Shown piece by piece: positions 55,055 to 63,921 of a stretch of 64,000 nt of DNA (position 1 is the first letter of the stretch; every line of letters starts with the position of its first letter). Source of the DNA: Pirellulales bacterium (GTDB lineage Bacteria; Planctomycetota; Planctomycetia; Pirellulales; S012-138); contig JALCBR010000005.1 in NCBI GenBank assembly GCA_028066245.1, positions 42,977 to 106,976 on the forward strand, in the 5' to 3' direction. A program made the position numbers and the translations under genes. The notes beneath the pieces were generated by a model that worked only from the letters and a program-made list of their open reading frames with translations, was not told where the DNA came from and ran no database searches.

Positions 55055-56476
55055 TCAGTCAAACCTGGTGCGTTGCTCAACCTTCACTTGCAACTCGATC
55101 CGCTGGTCATCCTCGCGGATGATCTCCAAGGTGGCAGTAGACCCAATTTCTGTCTGGGCAACCTTCATCATCAGGTCTTGCTGGTCGGTGACTTCAGCGT
55201 CATTCCACTTGGTGATGACATCGCCCACCCTTAGCCCAGCGCGAATGGCTGGTCGACCGACAGTCTTTTGTACGCGAACACCGTGTGGTGGGAGATTGCG
55301 TGCGAGAGCTTCTTCCGGTGTCACTGGCGCCATCTCGATACCAAGCCAGCCACGATCCACGGTGCCGTGCTCTCTGAGCCGATGATAGATGTCCTTGGCG
55401 ATTTCGCTGGGGATGGCCAAACTGACGCCCTGGTATGCTTCGCCAACGATGGCTGCCGTGATGCCAACCACTTCACCATCCAAGTTGACCAGCGGTCCTC
55501 CGCTGTTGCCCGGATTCACAGCCGCGTCTGTCTGCAAGAACGACTGGTAAACCATGCCACGCACCACGCGGTCACGGCGTTTGGCGCTAACAATGCCGGC
55601 TGTCACACTCCGGTCCAAACCAAAGGGGTTTCCGACAGCGACAACCCAATCACCAACTTGCAACTTCTCGCTATCACCCCATGGAGAAGCAATCAGCCCG
55701 TCAGCACTGATCTTAATGACGGCCAGATCAGTGTGTTCATCCTCACCAACAACTCGGGCGTTGGTGATGGTGCGCCCGTCACTGAGCTTGACGTTGATTT
55801 TTTGGGCGCCCTCAATGACGTGGTAGTTTGTCAGGATATAGCCTTCTTTGTCGAGGATCACTCCAGAACCCTGTCCAGCGGCAACCTGTGGGCCAAATCC
55901 TCTGCGTCGGCGATTTTGGGCCAGCCGTGACGTTACATCGATGTGCACGACGCTGGGTCCGACGGCCTTATAAACCAGGCGGAAGGCCTCCGAGGCATCC
56001 GTCAGGTTCATCTGCAATTGCGTACGTGCGTGATCCGATTCAGCTCTCTGCTCACCGCGCGTGAGCGCGTACTGTACTTCCTCCACAATCGGACTGAGAT
56101 TAAAGCGCACGAGCACAAACAACGCTAGCAGCGCAAACAGCCACAGCAGTCGAGCGGATGTTTTCTGCGCGGCGTTAGATTCAGCTTCACGACGGGCGCG
56201 AACTTCCGATGTCGGCAATCCGGCTTCTCGCGGCGAAAGCGGCGCCTGACTTGCAAAAACACCTGTGTCAGCAGGGGAAGGTGGTGCAGCGGCCGGCTGC
56301 ATCATGTCAGAAGAATCGTTCTGCACAGGATCGTCATCGTTTGTGCCAGGCGGATGACCGAGCGGACGCTCAAGTTCGCCTTCCGCATGAGACTGCGGTT
56401 GTAACCCTCCCCATTGATCATATGGATTCGAATGACGGTGACCGCGTTCGGAATCGTCAGGGGGAGAAGGGTACAT
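55055..56476 (-). CDS. HtrA/DegP-like membrane-anchored serine protease
   Basis: A 473-residue protein. A disordered polar N-terminus (about 1-105) leads to one transmembrane helix (about 110-125, LLWLFALLALFVLVRF). A trypsin-like domain follows with the triad H219 in TNYHVIEG, D250 in HTDLAVIK and S325 in NPGNSGGPLV. A single PDZ domain ends it (WLGIEMAPVTPEEALARN, VGRPAIRAGLRVGDVI). It should degrade or refold misfolded proteins outside the cytoplasm. The ATG at 56476 is chosen because the upstream frame shows no signal features. A promoter with a perfect TATAAT lies at 56574-56602. Confidence 0.93.
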   Translation of the reverse strand: MYPSPPDDSERGHRHSNPYDQWGGLQPQSHAEGELERPLGHPPGTNDDDPVQNDSSDMMQPAAAPPSPADTGVFASQAPLSPREAGLPTSEVRARREAESNAAQKTSARLLWLFALLALFVLVRFNLSPIVEEVQYALTRGEQRAESDHARTQLQMNLTDASEAFRLVYKAVGPSVVHIDVTSRLAQNRRRRGFGPQVAAGQGSGVILDKEGYILTNYHVIEGAQKINVKLSDGRTITNARVVGEDEHTDLAVIKISADGLIASPWGDSEKLQVGDWVVAVGNPFGLDRSVTAGIVSAKRRDRVVRGMVYQSFLQTDAAVNPGNSGGPLVNLDGEVVGITAAIVGEAYQGVSLAIPSEIAKDIYHRLREHGTVDRGWLGIEMAPVTPEEALARNLPPHGVRVQKTVGRPAIRAGLRVGDVITKWNDAEVTDQQDLMMKVAQTEIGSTATLEIIREDDQRIELQVKVEQRTRFD

Positions 56477-56573
56477 GCTCTGCTTTCGGTGTTTTGTCAG
56501 GCAAGACCAACATGACGGTGAATAACCTTGTTTCACCGACTGAAGATCATGGAATGTGACAGCCGAACGCCGT

Positions 56574-56602
56574 ATTATAGCCAGGGGAAGCAATCCGCGC
56601 AA
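56574..56602 (-). promoter_or_regulatory. Promoter with perfect TATAAT before the HtrA-like gene
   Basis: On the minus strand TTGCGC (56597-56602) is followed after 17 bases by TATAAT (56574-56579). The -10 is perfect and the -35 keeps TTG only. It would start a transcript about 90 bases before the ATG at 56476. Confidence 0.45.
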
Positions 56603-56758
56603 AGATTTTGGCCGCAAGGGCTTTCGTGCTACGCTGGAAACTGCTGTTCATTCCCGCAACCTTGATACGTCTTGTCCAAGTCGCTGGTTCCGGCAATTCA
56701 CGGACCGTGCCCTCTAGGACGCTTCCTCAACTGCGTAGCCCTAGCTCTCAAAATCTAC

Positions 56759-57448
56759 GTGCGCGCCCCGAAATATTTCCCTCCGTGTGAATTCGCTGAT
56801 GAAGACGGACTCTTGGCCGTCGGAGGGAAACTTTCAACAGTTTGGTTGCTGGACGCCTACACACACGGGATCTTTCCCTGGCCGATGTTCGGCATGCTTA
56901 CCTGGTGGGCGCCAGACCCGCGCGCAGTTCTTGAGTTTGACGGTTTTCACATCGCTCGCCGATTGTTGAGAACACTCCGCAGCGGAAAGTTTCGAGTCAC
57001 GATAGATCAAGATTTTGAACAAGTGATGCGCGCCTGCGGAACAGCGCAAGATCGCCATGACGGTACTTGGATTACACCGGAAATGCTCGCGGCGTACGCC
57101 GAACTCCACCGGCAGGGTGTTGCGCACAGCGTCGAGGTTTGGCAGGAGAGCATACTCGTCGGCGGTGTGTATGGCGTCGCGTTCGGCGCCGCATTTTCAG
57201 CTGAATCGATGTTCTACCACGTCACCGATGCATCCAAGGTCGGACTGGCCCATTTGGTAGTTCATTTGAACAACCGTGACTTTGAACTGCTCGACATACA
57301 GCAGTTAACGCCACATTCGAGACGAATGGGGGCAACCGAGATTCCGCGCCGCCAGTTTCTAGCACGGCTGGAACGAGCGCTCAGGTCGGATGCGAGTTTT
57401 GGCAGTGAATTGGAGATCCCAGCCAATCATTGGCAAATGATGCGTTGA
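56759..57448 (+). CDS. aat: Leucyl/phenylalanyl-tRNA-protein transferase
   Basis: From GTG at 56759 a 229-residue Aat. DEDGLLAVGGKL, LLDAYTHGIFPWP, WWAPDPRAVLEF and the signature GGVYGVAFGAAFSAESMFYH are all present, with the late conserved LTPHSRRMGATEIPR. It transfers Leu or Phe from tRNA to N-terminal Arg or Lys of proteins, marking them for ClpS/ClpAP (N-end rule). The start is uncertain: the frame is open to a TTG at 56672, but only from 56759 does the sequence match the family N-terminus. It diverges from the HtrA-like gene, a thematic neighbour in protein turnover. Confidence 0.92.
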   Translation: MRAPKYFPPCEFADEDGLLAVGGKLSTVWLLDAYTHGIFPWPMFGMLTWWAPDPRAVLEFDGFHIARRLLRTLRSGKFRVTIDQDFEQVMRACGTAQDRHDGTWITPEMLAAYAELHRQGVAHSVEVWQESILVGGVYGVAFGAAFSAESMFYHVTDASKVGLAHLVVHLNNRDFELLDIQQLTPHSRRMGATEIPRRQFLARLERALRSDASFGSELEIPANHWQMMR

Positions 57449-57672
57449 AAGCTCAGAGCGCCTCTTGGCGCGAATGTGCAGGTTGTACCGCGCAAACTGA
57501 TGACAGGTTGGCACAGCACCTCACTTCAGCAGGCAGCGAATACTCGCTGACCTACGATTTCTTTGTTGCCAACCCTTCGGCAGTCCGAACTCTCCGGCAT
57601 CATGGGTTGATCGCAGCTATGTCAACGCGACGATCCAAATCGTGTTAATGGCGATTGCGCTCGCGGGGGTCC

Positions 57673-58896
57673 ATGAGGTTAATCGTGAACTTTTTTCTCC
57701 GATCAACAGCACGTCTAGGACTTAGCTCGCGTCGATCAACCGGGCGTCCTGGATTTCGCCGTCCGACCACAATTCGCGCGCTGCAACTGATCAACGGCGA
57801 GCACTACGCCGGCGCAGAGCGGGTGCAAGACAATCTCGCATTGCAGTTGCCCGTTGAAGGAGTCGAAACGGCATTCGTCTGCGTGAAGCCGAATCAGTTT
57901 GAATCCAAGCGAGCCAGTCGCGAGACTCCTTTGCTCAACCTACCGATGCGGAATCGGCTGGATGTGCGCCCAGCATTTCGCTTGGCGAAATTGGTTGAGC
58001 GGGAGGATTTTGATCTGATCCATACACACACGCCGCGAACCGCGATGATCGGGTCTTTGGCAGCGCGAATTGCTGGCGTTCCATTCGTGCATCACGTTCA
58101 TGGCCATACGGCAACGGAAGTCAACGCCGGCTGGAAACAGCGACTTGCGACGAAAGTCGAAAATCGATCGCTCAATCGCGCGAATTATGTCATTGCTGTT
58201 TCACCCACTGTTGCCCAATACTTGCGAAGCCACGGCATTGCGGAGCAGAAAGTGACGGTCATCCCTAACGGGATTTCAGGGCCTGGGGAACTTCCCCTAA
58301 AAACTCCGCCCTCGGCAAATCAAACCTGGACCCTGGGAATCGTTGGACTGCTGCGGCCGCGCAAGGGACTGGAAGTCCTGCTTCGGGCGATTGCCAAACT
58401 TCGCACAGATGGGTGCGACGTAACCCTGCGCGCCGTTGGCCCATTTGAAACAGAGGACTATCGTCAATCCGTGTTGCAATGGACTTCAGAGCTTGGCATC
58501 GCCGAATGCGTCGCCTGGCGAGGCTTTCAGCAAGACATCGCTGCCGAGTTGCAACAGATGGACCTGTTCGTCTTTCCCAGCACTCTGCCAGAAGGCATGC
58601 CGATGGTTTTGCTTGAAGCAATGGCCTGGGGGGTGCCGATCATTGCCAGTCAGGTACCGGGCGTAGTCGATTGCTTGCGGCATGAGCGAGAAGCAATCCT
58701 GGTTAAGCCGGACGATGTCGATGAATTGGCCGCAGGCATTCATCGGTTAATCGACGGTCAGGAATCTCGTTCGCGCGAGGGAGCTCCAACCTGGCAAGAG
58801 CTTCGCTTCGCCGCGCGAGAGCGTCAACAAGCCGAGTTCTCCATCGCGACGATGGCTTCGCGCGTGGCGAAGATCTATCGCAATGTGCTGGAGTAG
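57673..58896 (+). CDS. Glycosyltransferase family 4 protein
   Basis: A 407-residue GT-B enzyme. The N-terminal domain has ALQLINGEHYAGAERVQDN, DLIHTHTPRTAMIGSLAA and FVHHVHGHTATEV. The C-terminal domain has VIPNGISG, GIVGLLRPRKGLEVLL and the nucleotide-sugar site FPSTLPEGMPMVLLEAMA with the ExxxxxxE pattern. It transfers a sugar from a nucleotide donor to a surface glycan; donor and acceptor cannot be read. The ATG at 57673 has GGGGG about 6 bases upstream and precedes a basic, non-conserved stretch. It stands alone among unrelated genes. Confidence 0.9.
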   Translation: MRLIVNFFLRSTARLGLSSRRSTGRPGFRRPTTIRALQLINGEHYAGAERVQDNLALQLPVEGVETAFVCVKPNQFESKRASRETPLLNLPMRNRLDVRPAFRLAKLVEREDFDLIHTHTPRTAMIGSLAARIAGVPFVHHVHGHTATEVNAGWKQRLATKVENRSLNRANYVIAVSPTVAQYLRSHGIAEQKVTVIPNGISGPGELPLKTPPSANQTWTLGIVGLLRPRKGLEVLLRAIAKLRTDGCDVTLRAVGPFETEDYRQSVLQWTSELGIAECVAWRGFQQDIAAELQQMDLFVFPSTLPEGMPMVLLEAMAWGVPIIASQVPGVVDCLRHEREAILVKPDDVDELAAGIHRLIDGQESRSREGAPTWQELRFAARERQQAEFSIATMASRVAKIYRNVLE

Positions 58897-59125
58897 CTAC
58901 TGCCTGATTGATTAATTCACTGCGATGCGTTCGTGTCACGATTGGAAATTCAGCGTTAGGATTGACGCGATTGATCTGTGCGAGACCCGCATGCGTTAAA
59001 CCACGCCAATTGGTCGTTCAGGCCCGTTTCCGCAGGAATTGAATTGGCAGGCTCCACCAATCTCGGTATCTTCGCTAGTTCGCCTTGGCGGCATTTGACG
59101 GAATCCACGCCCCCTTCCCCTGGCC

Positions 59126-60493
59126 ATGTCTGACCATCACGTCTCGCCTTCTCCCCCAACTGGCCAGGAATCCAAGCCTCGGCGGGTCGCGCGAAGAGCG
59201 GCTCGGTTGTTGTTTGAGAATTCGCTTTTCCTGATCGCCGGTGCGATTGCTGCGTTGGTGTGGGCCAATGTCGATAGCGAGAGCTACGAGCACTTTATCC
59301 ACATTTCACTGCATTGGGGTGATGACGCGCATGAAGGCAATGATGCCCATGAAAGCTCTACCCAGCCGGAGGACACACCGGAACCTGCGCCAGAAGAAAC
59401 TGGTTCGGCAAATCCCACCAAGCCCGCTGAAAGTCACCACGACATCACATTGCACTTCATTGTCAATGACGTGTTGATGGCGCTGTTCTTCGCGATCGCC
59501 GCAAAAGAAGTTTGGGAATCCATGCTGCCTGGCGGATCGCTCTCCAACCTCCGCAAGGCTTCAATGCCGTTGATTGCAACCGTGGGAGGAGTTCTCGGTC
59601 CGGTTGCCGTTTACATTGGCTGGTTGTTGCTCGCTCAAGGTTGGGATAGCGGATGGGAATCGCCGCTGATGCGCGGTTGGGCCGTTCCGACGGCGACTGA
59701 CATCGCTTTCTGCTATCTGATTGCACGAATGATCTTCGGCGCAGGTCATCCGGCGATCGCATTCCTGCTGCTGCTGGCGATTGCGGACGACGCTATCGGT
59801 CTGATAATCATCGCCGCAGCCTATCCCAAAGGTCCAGTCGAACCACTCTGGCTGTTGTTCAGCTGTGGCGGAATCGCCCTCGGGTTGCTCTTCCATCGGG
59901 TATTCAAACTCGTCGATTGGCGATGGTATCTTCTGGGCCCAGGCGCGCTGAGTTGGATGGGCTTCTATCTGGCCAACTTGCACCCTGCGTTGGGGTTGGT
60001 CCCCATCATCCCAACGATGCCGCATGCCCACACCGATCTAGGGATTTTTGCGCGCGAGGAATTGAAGCGGCATGACACACTCAACGCCTTCGAGCACTCG
60101 CTGAAGAATTTCGTCGAGCTCATCCTCGGCCTCTTTGGCCTGGTGAATGCCGGCGTTGTGCTCAGCGCTTTTGGGCTGGGGACGTGGTTGGTCGTGGGCG
60201 GCCTCTTGGTGGGCAAGCCGCTGGGGATTGGACTGTTCGCGTGGATAAGCGCCAAGGCCCTTGGATTGCGACTGCCTGACAACATGAATTTCCGTGAATT
60301 GATCGTTGTCGGGTTTGTGGCAGCGATTGGATTCACTGTGGCGTTGTTTGTTGCCGAAGCCGCTTTCCACGGCGCAGGCGAGTCAACACACCGTGATTCC
60401 GTAAAAATGGGCGCTTTGTTGAGTTTTGGAGCAGCGATTGTCGCGTTTGTACTAGCGAAAATCTTGCGAGTCCAAAAAGCAAATCAAAGCTAA
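59126..60493 (+). CDS. nhaA: Na+/H+ antiporter NhaA
   Basis: A 455-residue NhaA, longer than the enteric form (388). About 11 hydrophobic segments are seen. The functional acidic residues are conserved: D192 in PTATDIAF and the pair D221-D222 in IADDAIGL. Residues 64-105, in the loop between helices 1 and 2 that faces outside, hold an insertion rich in D, E, H and P (WGDDAHEGNDAHESS). It exchanges sodium for protons for pH and salt balance. No riboswitch or nhaR gene is nearby. Confidence 0.95.
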   Translation: MSDHHVSPSPPTGQESKPRRVARRAARLLFENSLFLIAGAIAALVWANVDSESYEHFIHISLHWGDDAHEGNDAHESSTQPEDTPEPAPEETGSANPTKPAESHHDITLHFIVNDVLMALFFAIAAKEVWESMLPGGSLSNLRKASMPLIATVGGVLGPVAVYIGWLLLAQGWDSGWESPLMRGWAVPTATDIAFCYLIARMIFGAGHPAIAFLLLLAIADDAIGLIIIAAAYPKGPVEPLWLLFSCGGIALGLLFHRVFKLVDWRWYLLGPGALSWMGFYLANLHPALGLVPIIPTMPHAHTDLGIFAREELKRHDTLNAFEHSLKNFVELILGLFGLVNAGVVLSAFGLGTWLVVGGLLVGKPLGIGLFAWISAKALGLRLPDNMNFRELIVVGFVAAIGFTVALFVAEAAFHGAGESTHRDSVKMGALLSFGAAIVAFVLAKILRVQKANQS

Positions 60494-60730
60494 AAATGAG
60501 CGCAACCCGCGCCTCTCGACTTTGTTAGCAAGATCACGTGGCTTCTGTTGTCTCAGCGTTTTTCCGATCTGCAGCATTGTGCGTCTCCGGCAGACAGTGC
60601 TAGGCTTATCTAGACCTCGGCAGACGAAATTGCCGAAAATGCTATTCCACGGTCAAAGCGCAGCGATGTACGGACTATGCCGCGAGGTGCTGTTTGGCCG
60701 CTTTTTCCACAAGCCCTCGGGAGTTTACCC

Positions 60731-61138
60731 ATGAAACGATTGAGCCAAGTTTTGTTCCTCGTCGCGATGATCGCACTTGTCGGTTGCGGCGAAGAGAAGA
60801 CTGAGCCAGCCGCTGGTGGCAGCACAAGTGGCGACGTTACGCAGGTGTCTTATGATTTGTGCGCTGATTGCGGACAGCAGAAGGACACCAACAAGTGCTG
60901 TGCCGAAGACGCCGAGACTTGCGAAAGCTGCAAGCTGCACAAGGGTTCGCCCGGTTGCTGCAAGATGAAAAATGGTCAAGAAGGTGTTGCCATTTGCGCT
61001 TGCGGGCATATCAAGGGCGACGACAAGTGCTGCAAAGATACTGCCGATAAGTGCGATAAATGCAGCATGTTCAAAGGCTCGCCCGGTTGCTGCAAGATGG
61101 AGGAGCCAGCCAAGGATAAACCTGGTGACACCAACTAA
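60731..61138 (+). CDS. Cys-rich repeat lipoprotein, metallothionein-like
   Basis: A 135-residue lipoprotein: signal peptide with lipobox LVGC (cleavage before the Cys at about residue 19), GGGAG-type ribosome site (GGGAG 8 bases before the ATG). The mature part carries two repeats of about 37 residues with 8 cysteines each, in the same pattern: C-x2-CG, CC, C-x2-C, and GSPGCCKM closing both. Repeat one spans DLCADCGQQKD to GSPGCCKM, repeat two AICACGHIKGD to GSPGCCKM. Sixteen paired cysteines and many lysines suggest tight binding of Cu, Zn or Cd at the membrane surface. I know no characterised homolog. Confidence 0.85.
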   Translation: MKRLSQVLFLVAMIALVGCGEEKTEPAAGGSTSGDVTQVSYDLCADCGQQKDTNKCCAEDAETCESCKLHKGSPGCCKMKNGQEGVAICACGHIKGDDKCCKDTADKCDKCSMFKGSPGCCKMEEPAKDKPGDTN

Positions 61139-61171
61139 TCTCTCGATAGTTCAGCTGCGAAGAATCACAAG

Positions 61172-61210
61172 AAAACACCGTCGGCCATTGGTCGGCGGTG
61201 TTTTGTTGTG
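61172..61210. terminator. Bidirectional terminator between convergent genes
   Basis: AAAACACCG (61172-61180) pairs with CGGTGTTTT (61196-61204) around a 15-base loop with further CGG/CCG pairing. Downstream T-rich sequence is present on both strands (TTTTGTTGT on plus, TTTTCTTGT on minus). It lies between the Cys-rich lipoprotein gene and the dehydrogenase gene and should stop both. Confidence 0.8.
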
Positions 61211-61247
61211 CTGACGATCCATTCCGATTATTTGGCTCTGATCTGAA

Positions 61248-62702
61248 CTACGCCTTGAGCGCGGCCAGTTTTTCTTCGGTCACCTGATACGCGCGGGCGC
61301 GGAAGAGAAAATCAACGATGCTTCCCTCGTGAGGTTGCAGCCAATCGAGCTTGATCGTGGGAATGGGCCCGATGTTCAGCCGATCGATATGCGTAGCGTC
61401 CGTCAGTTGCTGCTGTAGAGCTTCATCATTGGTGATGGCCGAGCAGACAAGTGTAGGCCCAATGCTCTCAAGCATCTTGTCCTGAGGGCATTCGACGACG
61501 GTTGAAAACGGGAACATGTACTCCTTCTTGGCGATTGCCTGCTCCGGCGATGTGCAATGCACAATGGTGGGCCGCAAATACGCGCAGCGTTCCTCTTCGA
61601 CCAATCGCGGACCATAAGGTTCCGTGGCATGCGTCACGCCGTCCTCCTTGAGATCAGCTTCGATCATGTCCCAAACCAGTCGGCCCATGTTCTTGCCGTT
61701 GATGACGGCCGTGAAGGCGGCCAATCCGGCGTTCTCATCTTCTGGAGGGAGCGGTTCGATCGGCCCCAGCCGCTCGGCCAGCGCTTGGGCAATTTCCTTG
61801 GTATGACGCGAAGCCCAAACGCCAGAACAGTTGATGCAGCCGCGTCCGCTGTTGCGATAAATGCTGTCAGCAATGATGTCCAGGTATTGTTCCCAGTCGT
61901 CAACAACGTCATCAGCCAGGATGAACTTGCTAAACCCAGGCCCGTGAGCTTGGACTTTGGGGTTGCCACGGTAGCGGTCGACCGTTGGTGTACCACCGAA
62001 GATGAGAGCTCGATCAACGCTCGCCAACACGGCAGCGCCAATGTCCGCTCCACCCGGATAGATAGAGATGGCTTCTTCAGGAATACCAGCGGCGGTGAAA
62101 GCGGCTGTCATCCGGTAGGGAGTCCACGGTTCCTGCGGCCCAGGCTTAAGCACCAAGCCAACTTGCATCGGAATCACCGGCAGCCACAACGTATGAACGC
62201 CTGGCGAATTTGACGGCAAGACCAACGCTAACGCGGACGCTTGTGCCTGATAGCTGACAACAACGCCACGACTCTCCACGCCATACCCGCGCGAGAGAAT
62301 GTCGAGATCCAACCCCCGCGTGAGGGCGTCCAGCATCCGGTCCATGTTCTGCAAGACGAACTGATTCTTCGTCATGTTGAACCGGCACATATGCTCCGGA
62401 AGTCCGGTGGAAGCGGACTGCATCCGGACAAATTCATCCGGTGACTGCGTTCCGTTGCCCATCGGCAACGTCTCGCTGACGTACAGATCGGCCGCTTTCT
62501 TGACCTTCTCGATCAATTCCGCACAGGAAAATTGTCGCAACGCTTCGCGTGCGTTTTTGGCCTTGCGCATATCTCGTTGCAACAAGCCAGCGTTGGCTTG
62601 ATGCACTTCGGCCATCGGTTCGCCGGTGTTGAAATGCACAACAGTATCTTTTTCCAGCGATTCATACGGTTTGCCCCAACGCAGAACAGGTAGAGAAAGC
62701 AC
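61248..62702 (-). CDS. Aldehyde-dehydrogenase-fold enzyme, LuxC (acyl-CoA reductase)-like
   Basis: A 484-residue ALDH-superfamily protein. LVLPSNSPGVHTLWLPVIPM, ALIFGGTPTVDRYR and the catalytic Cys in NSGRGCINCSGVWA are seen. It resembles fatty-acyl reductase (LuxC) type proteins more than classical ALDH; it would reduce an acyl group to an aldehyde with NADPH. The start is GTG at 62702: AGGAG lies 6 bases before it, inside a longer open frame from a TTG (62720). It is 106 bases downstream of the LuxE-like gene, and the pair is probably one operon. Confidence 0.85.
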   Translation of the reverse strand: MLSLPVLRWGKPYESLEKDTVVHFNTGEPMAEVHQANAGLLQRDMRKAKNAREALRQFSCAELIEKVKKAADLYVSETLPMGNGTQSPDEFVRMQSASTGLPEHMCRFNMTKNQFVLQNMDRMLDALTRGLDLDILSRGYGVESRGVVVSYQAQASALALVLPSNSPGVHTLWLPVIPMQVGLVLKPGPQEPWTPYRMTAAFTAAGIPEEAISIYPGGADIGAAVLASVDRALIFGGTPTVDRYRGNPKVQAHGPGFSKFILADDVVDDWEQYLDIIADSIYRNSGRGCINCSGVWASRHTKEIAQALAERLGPIEPLPPEDENAGLAAFTAVINGKNMGRLVWDMIEADLKEDGVTHATEPYGPRLVEEERCAYLRPTIVHCTSPEQAIAKKEYMFPFSTVVECPQDKMLESIGPTLVCSAITNDEALQQQLTDATHIDRLNIGPIPTIKLDWLQPHEGSIVDFLFRARAYQVTEEKLAALKA

Positions 62703-62808
62703 GGGAAACTCCTGAAACAAACCAAACAGTTAATGGGCAAACTACCGTTCAAAGATCGCTGTCTTCATTCTCGCGCGTTGACATAGAACCAAGCCAACGG
62801 CGTTCCCA

Positions 62809-63921
62809 CTAGTACACGCCTACCGTCGTACTTTCGGCCAACTGAGAGAACGGCCGGACACCGCTGACACCATCCCAGGGGTATGTGGCGAAGGGAGCTT
62901 CCCGCTCGCCTTCATCCCGTTCCAAGAACCCCGGCACAAAGAATTCTTTGGTCAGAGTGGTCAGCCGCACTCGTCCTGTGGATCCGTAATCGACAACTTC
63001 ATCCGGTTCGTCCGGATTGACAACTTCAGCGACAGCGCGGGGCTGCGGAGCGTAGTACGAAATCTTATAGCCATCTTCTGCTGTGACCGGCTTACTGCAA
63101 GCAAGTCCCATCAGCGTGTTGCCATAAGTGGGAGTCATGTAAACGCGTTCATCCAGCAACTCTTCCATGGCAAACCGCGTCCACTGGGGCGTGAACTCTG
63201 TACCACCGGAGAAAATACCGGTGATGCCGCAATCCGCGATACTGGTTCCTTCATCTTCCAATCTCATCGCCAGGGATTCCAACAGCTTGGGTGTGGCAAA
63301 CATGCATTTGATGTCGTGTCCGGCTTTGAGAATGGTGACCGCTTGGTCCATGCAGTGCTTTTTGTATTCTTCCAGGTGTTCCATCCAACCCTTCTTGATG
63401 AGCTTGATCACCCAGCGAGGATCAAGATCAATGCAGAATGAGATTCCTCCTCGGAATTGAGCCAGATGCTCCACCGCCAACCGCAGCCGACGCGGCCCTG
63501 AGGGGCCCAACATCAGCCAGTTACCACCGCGCGGAAAGAACTCGTCCGGCAGCGTCTCGCTGAAGAGTTCGTAGTCGATGCGAAAGTCATCGATTACTAC
63601 CCGAGATTTGGGAGTACCTGTTGTTCCGCCGGTCTCAAACACGTAGACCGGTTTGTCTGCATAGCCTTGGGGCACCCACCTGCGCACGGGCCCTCCGCGA
63701 AGCCATTCATCTTCAAACGGCGGGAATTTGCGCAAGTCTTCGTAGCATTTGATGTCTGTCAACGGGTTGAAATTCAACTCGCCGGCCTTCTCAAGCCAAA
63801 AGGGGCAGCCAGTCTCCGGGCTGAAATGCCAATTGACGATTTCCAGCGTGTGCGTGTTGAGTGCATCTTTCGCGGCCGAAACTGCGTTTTGCAATCCGCT
63901 ATCGGTGGTGGCTTGATTCAT
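62809..63921 (-). CDS. LuxE/PaaK-like acyl-activating enzyme
   Basis: A 370-residue AMP-forming enzyme. The adenylate-binding loop is ETGGTTGTPKSRVV (about 95-110); TGIFSGGTEFTPQW and PTYGNTLMGLAC match PaaK/LuxE proteins. LuxE enzymes activate fatty acids as acyl-AMP and pass them to the reductase; phenylacetate-CoA ligases make thioesters by the same chemistry. It sits immediately upstream of the LuxC-like gene, which favours the acyl-to-aldehyde route. The start is the ATG at 63921; an in-frame GTG at 63966 lacks support. No luciferase genes are present. Confidence 0.85.
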   Translation of the reverse strand: MNQATTDSGLQNAVSAAKDALNTHTLEIVNWHFSPETGCPFWLEKAGELNFNPLTDIKCYEDLRKFPPFEDEWLRGGPVRRWVPQGYADKPVYVFETGGTTGTPKSRVVIDDFRIDYELFSETLPDEFFPRGGNWLMLGPSGPRRLRLAVEHLAQFRGGISFCIDLDPRWVIKLIKKGWMEHLEEYKKHCMDQAVTILKAGHDIKCMFATPKLLESLAMRLEDEGTSIADCGITGIFSGGTEFTPQWTRFAMEELLDERVYMTPTYGNTLMGLACSKPVTAEDGYKISYYAPQPRAVAEVVNPDEPDEVVDYGSTGRVRLTTLTKEFFVPGFLERDEGEREAPFATYPWDGVSGVRPFSQLAESTTVGVY

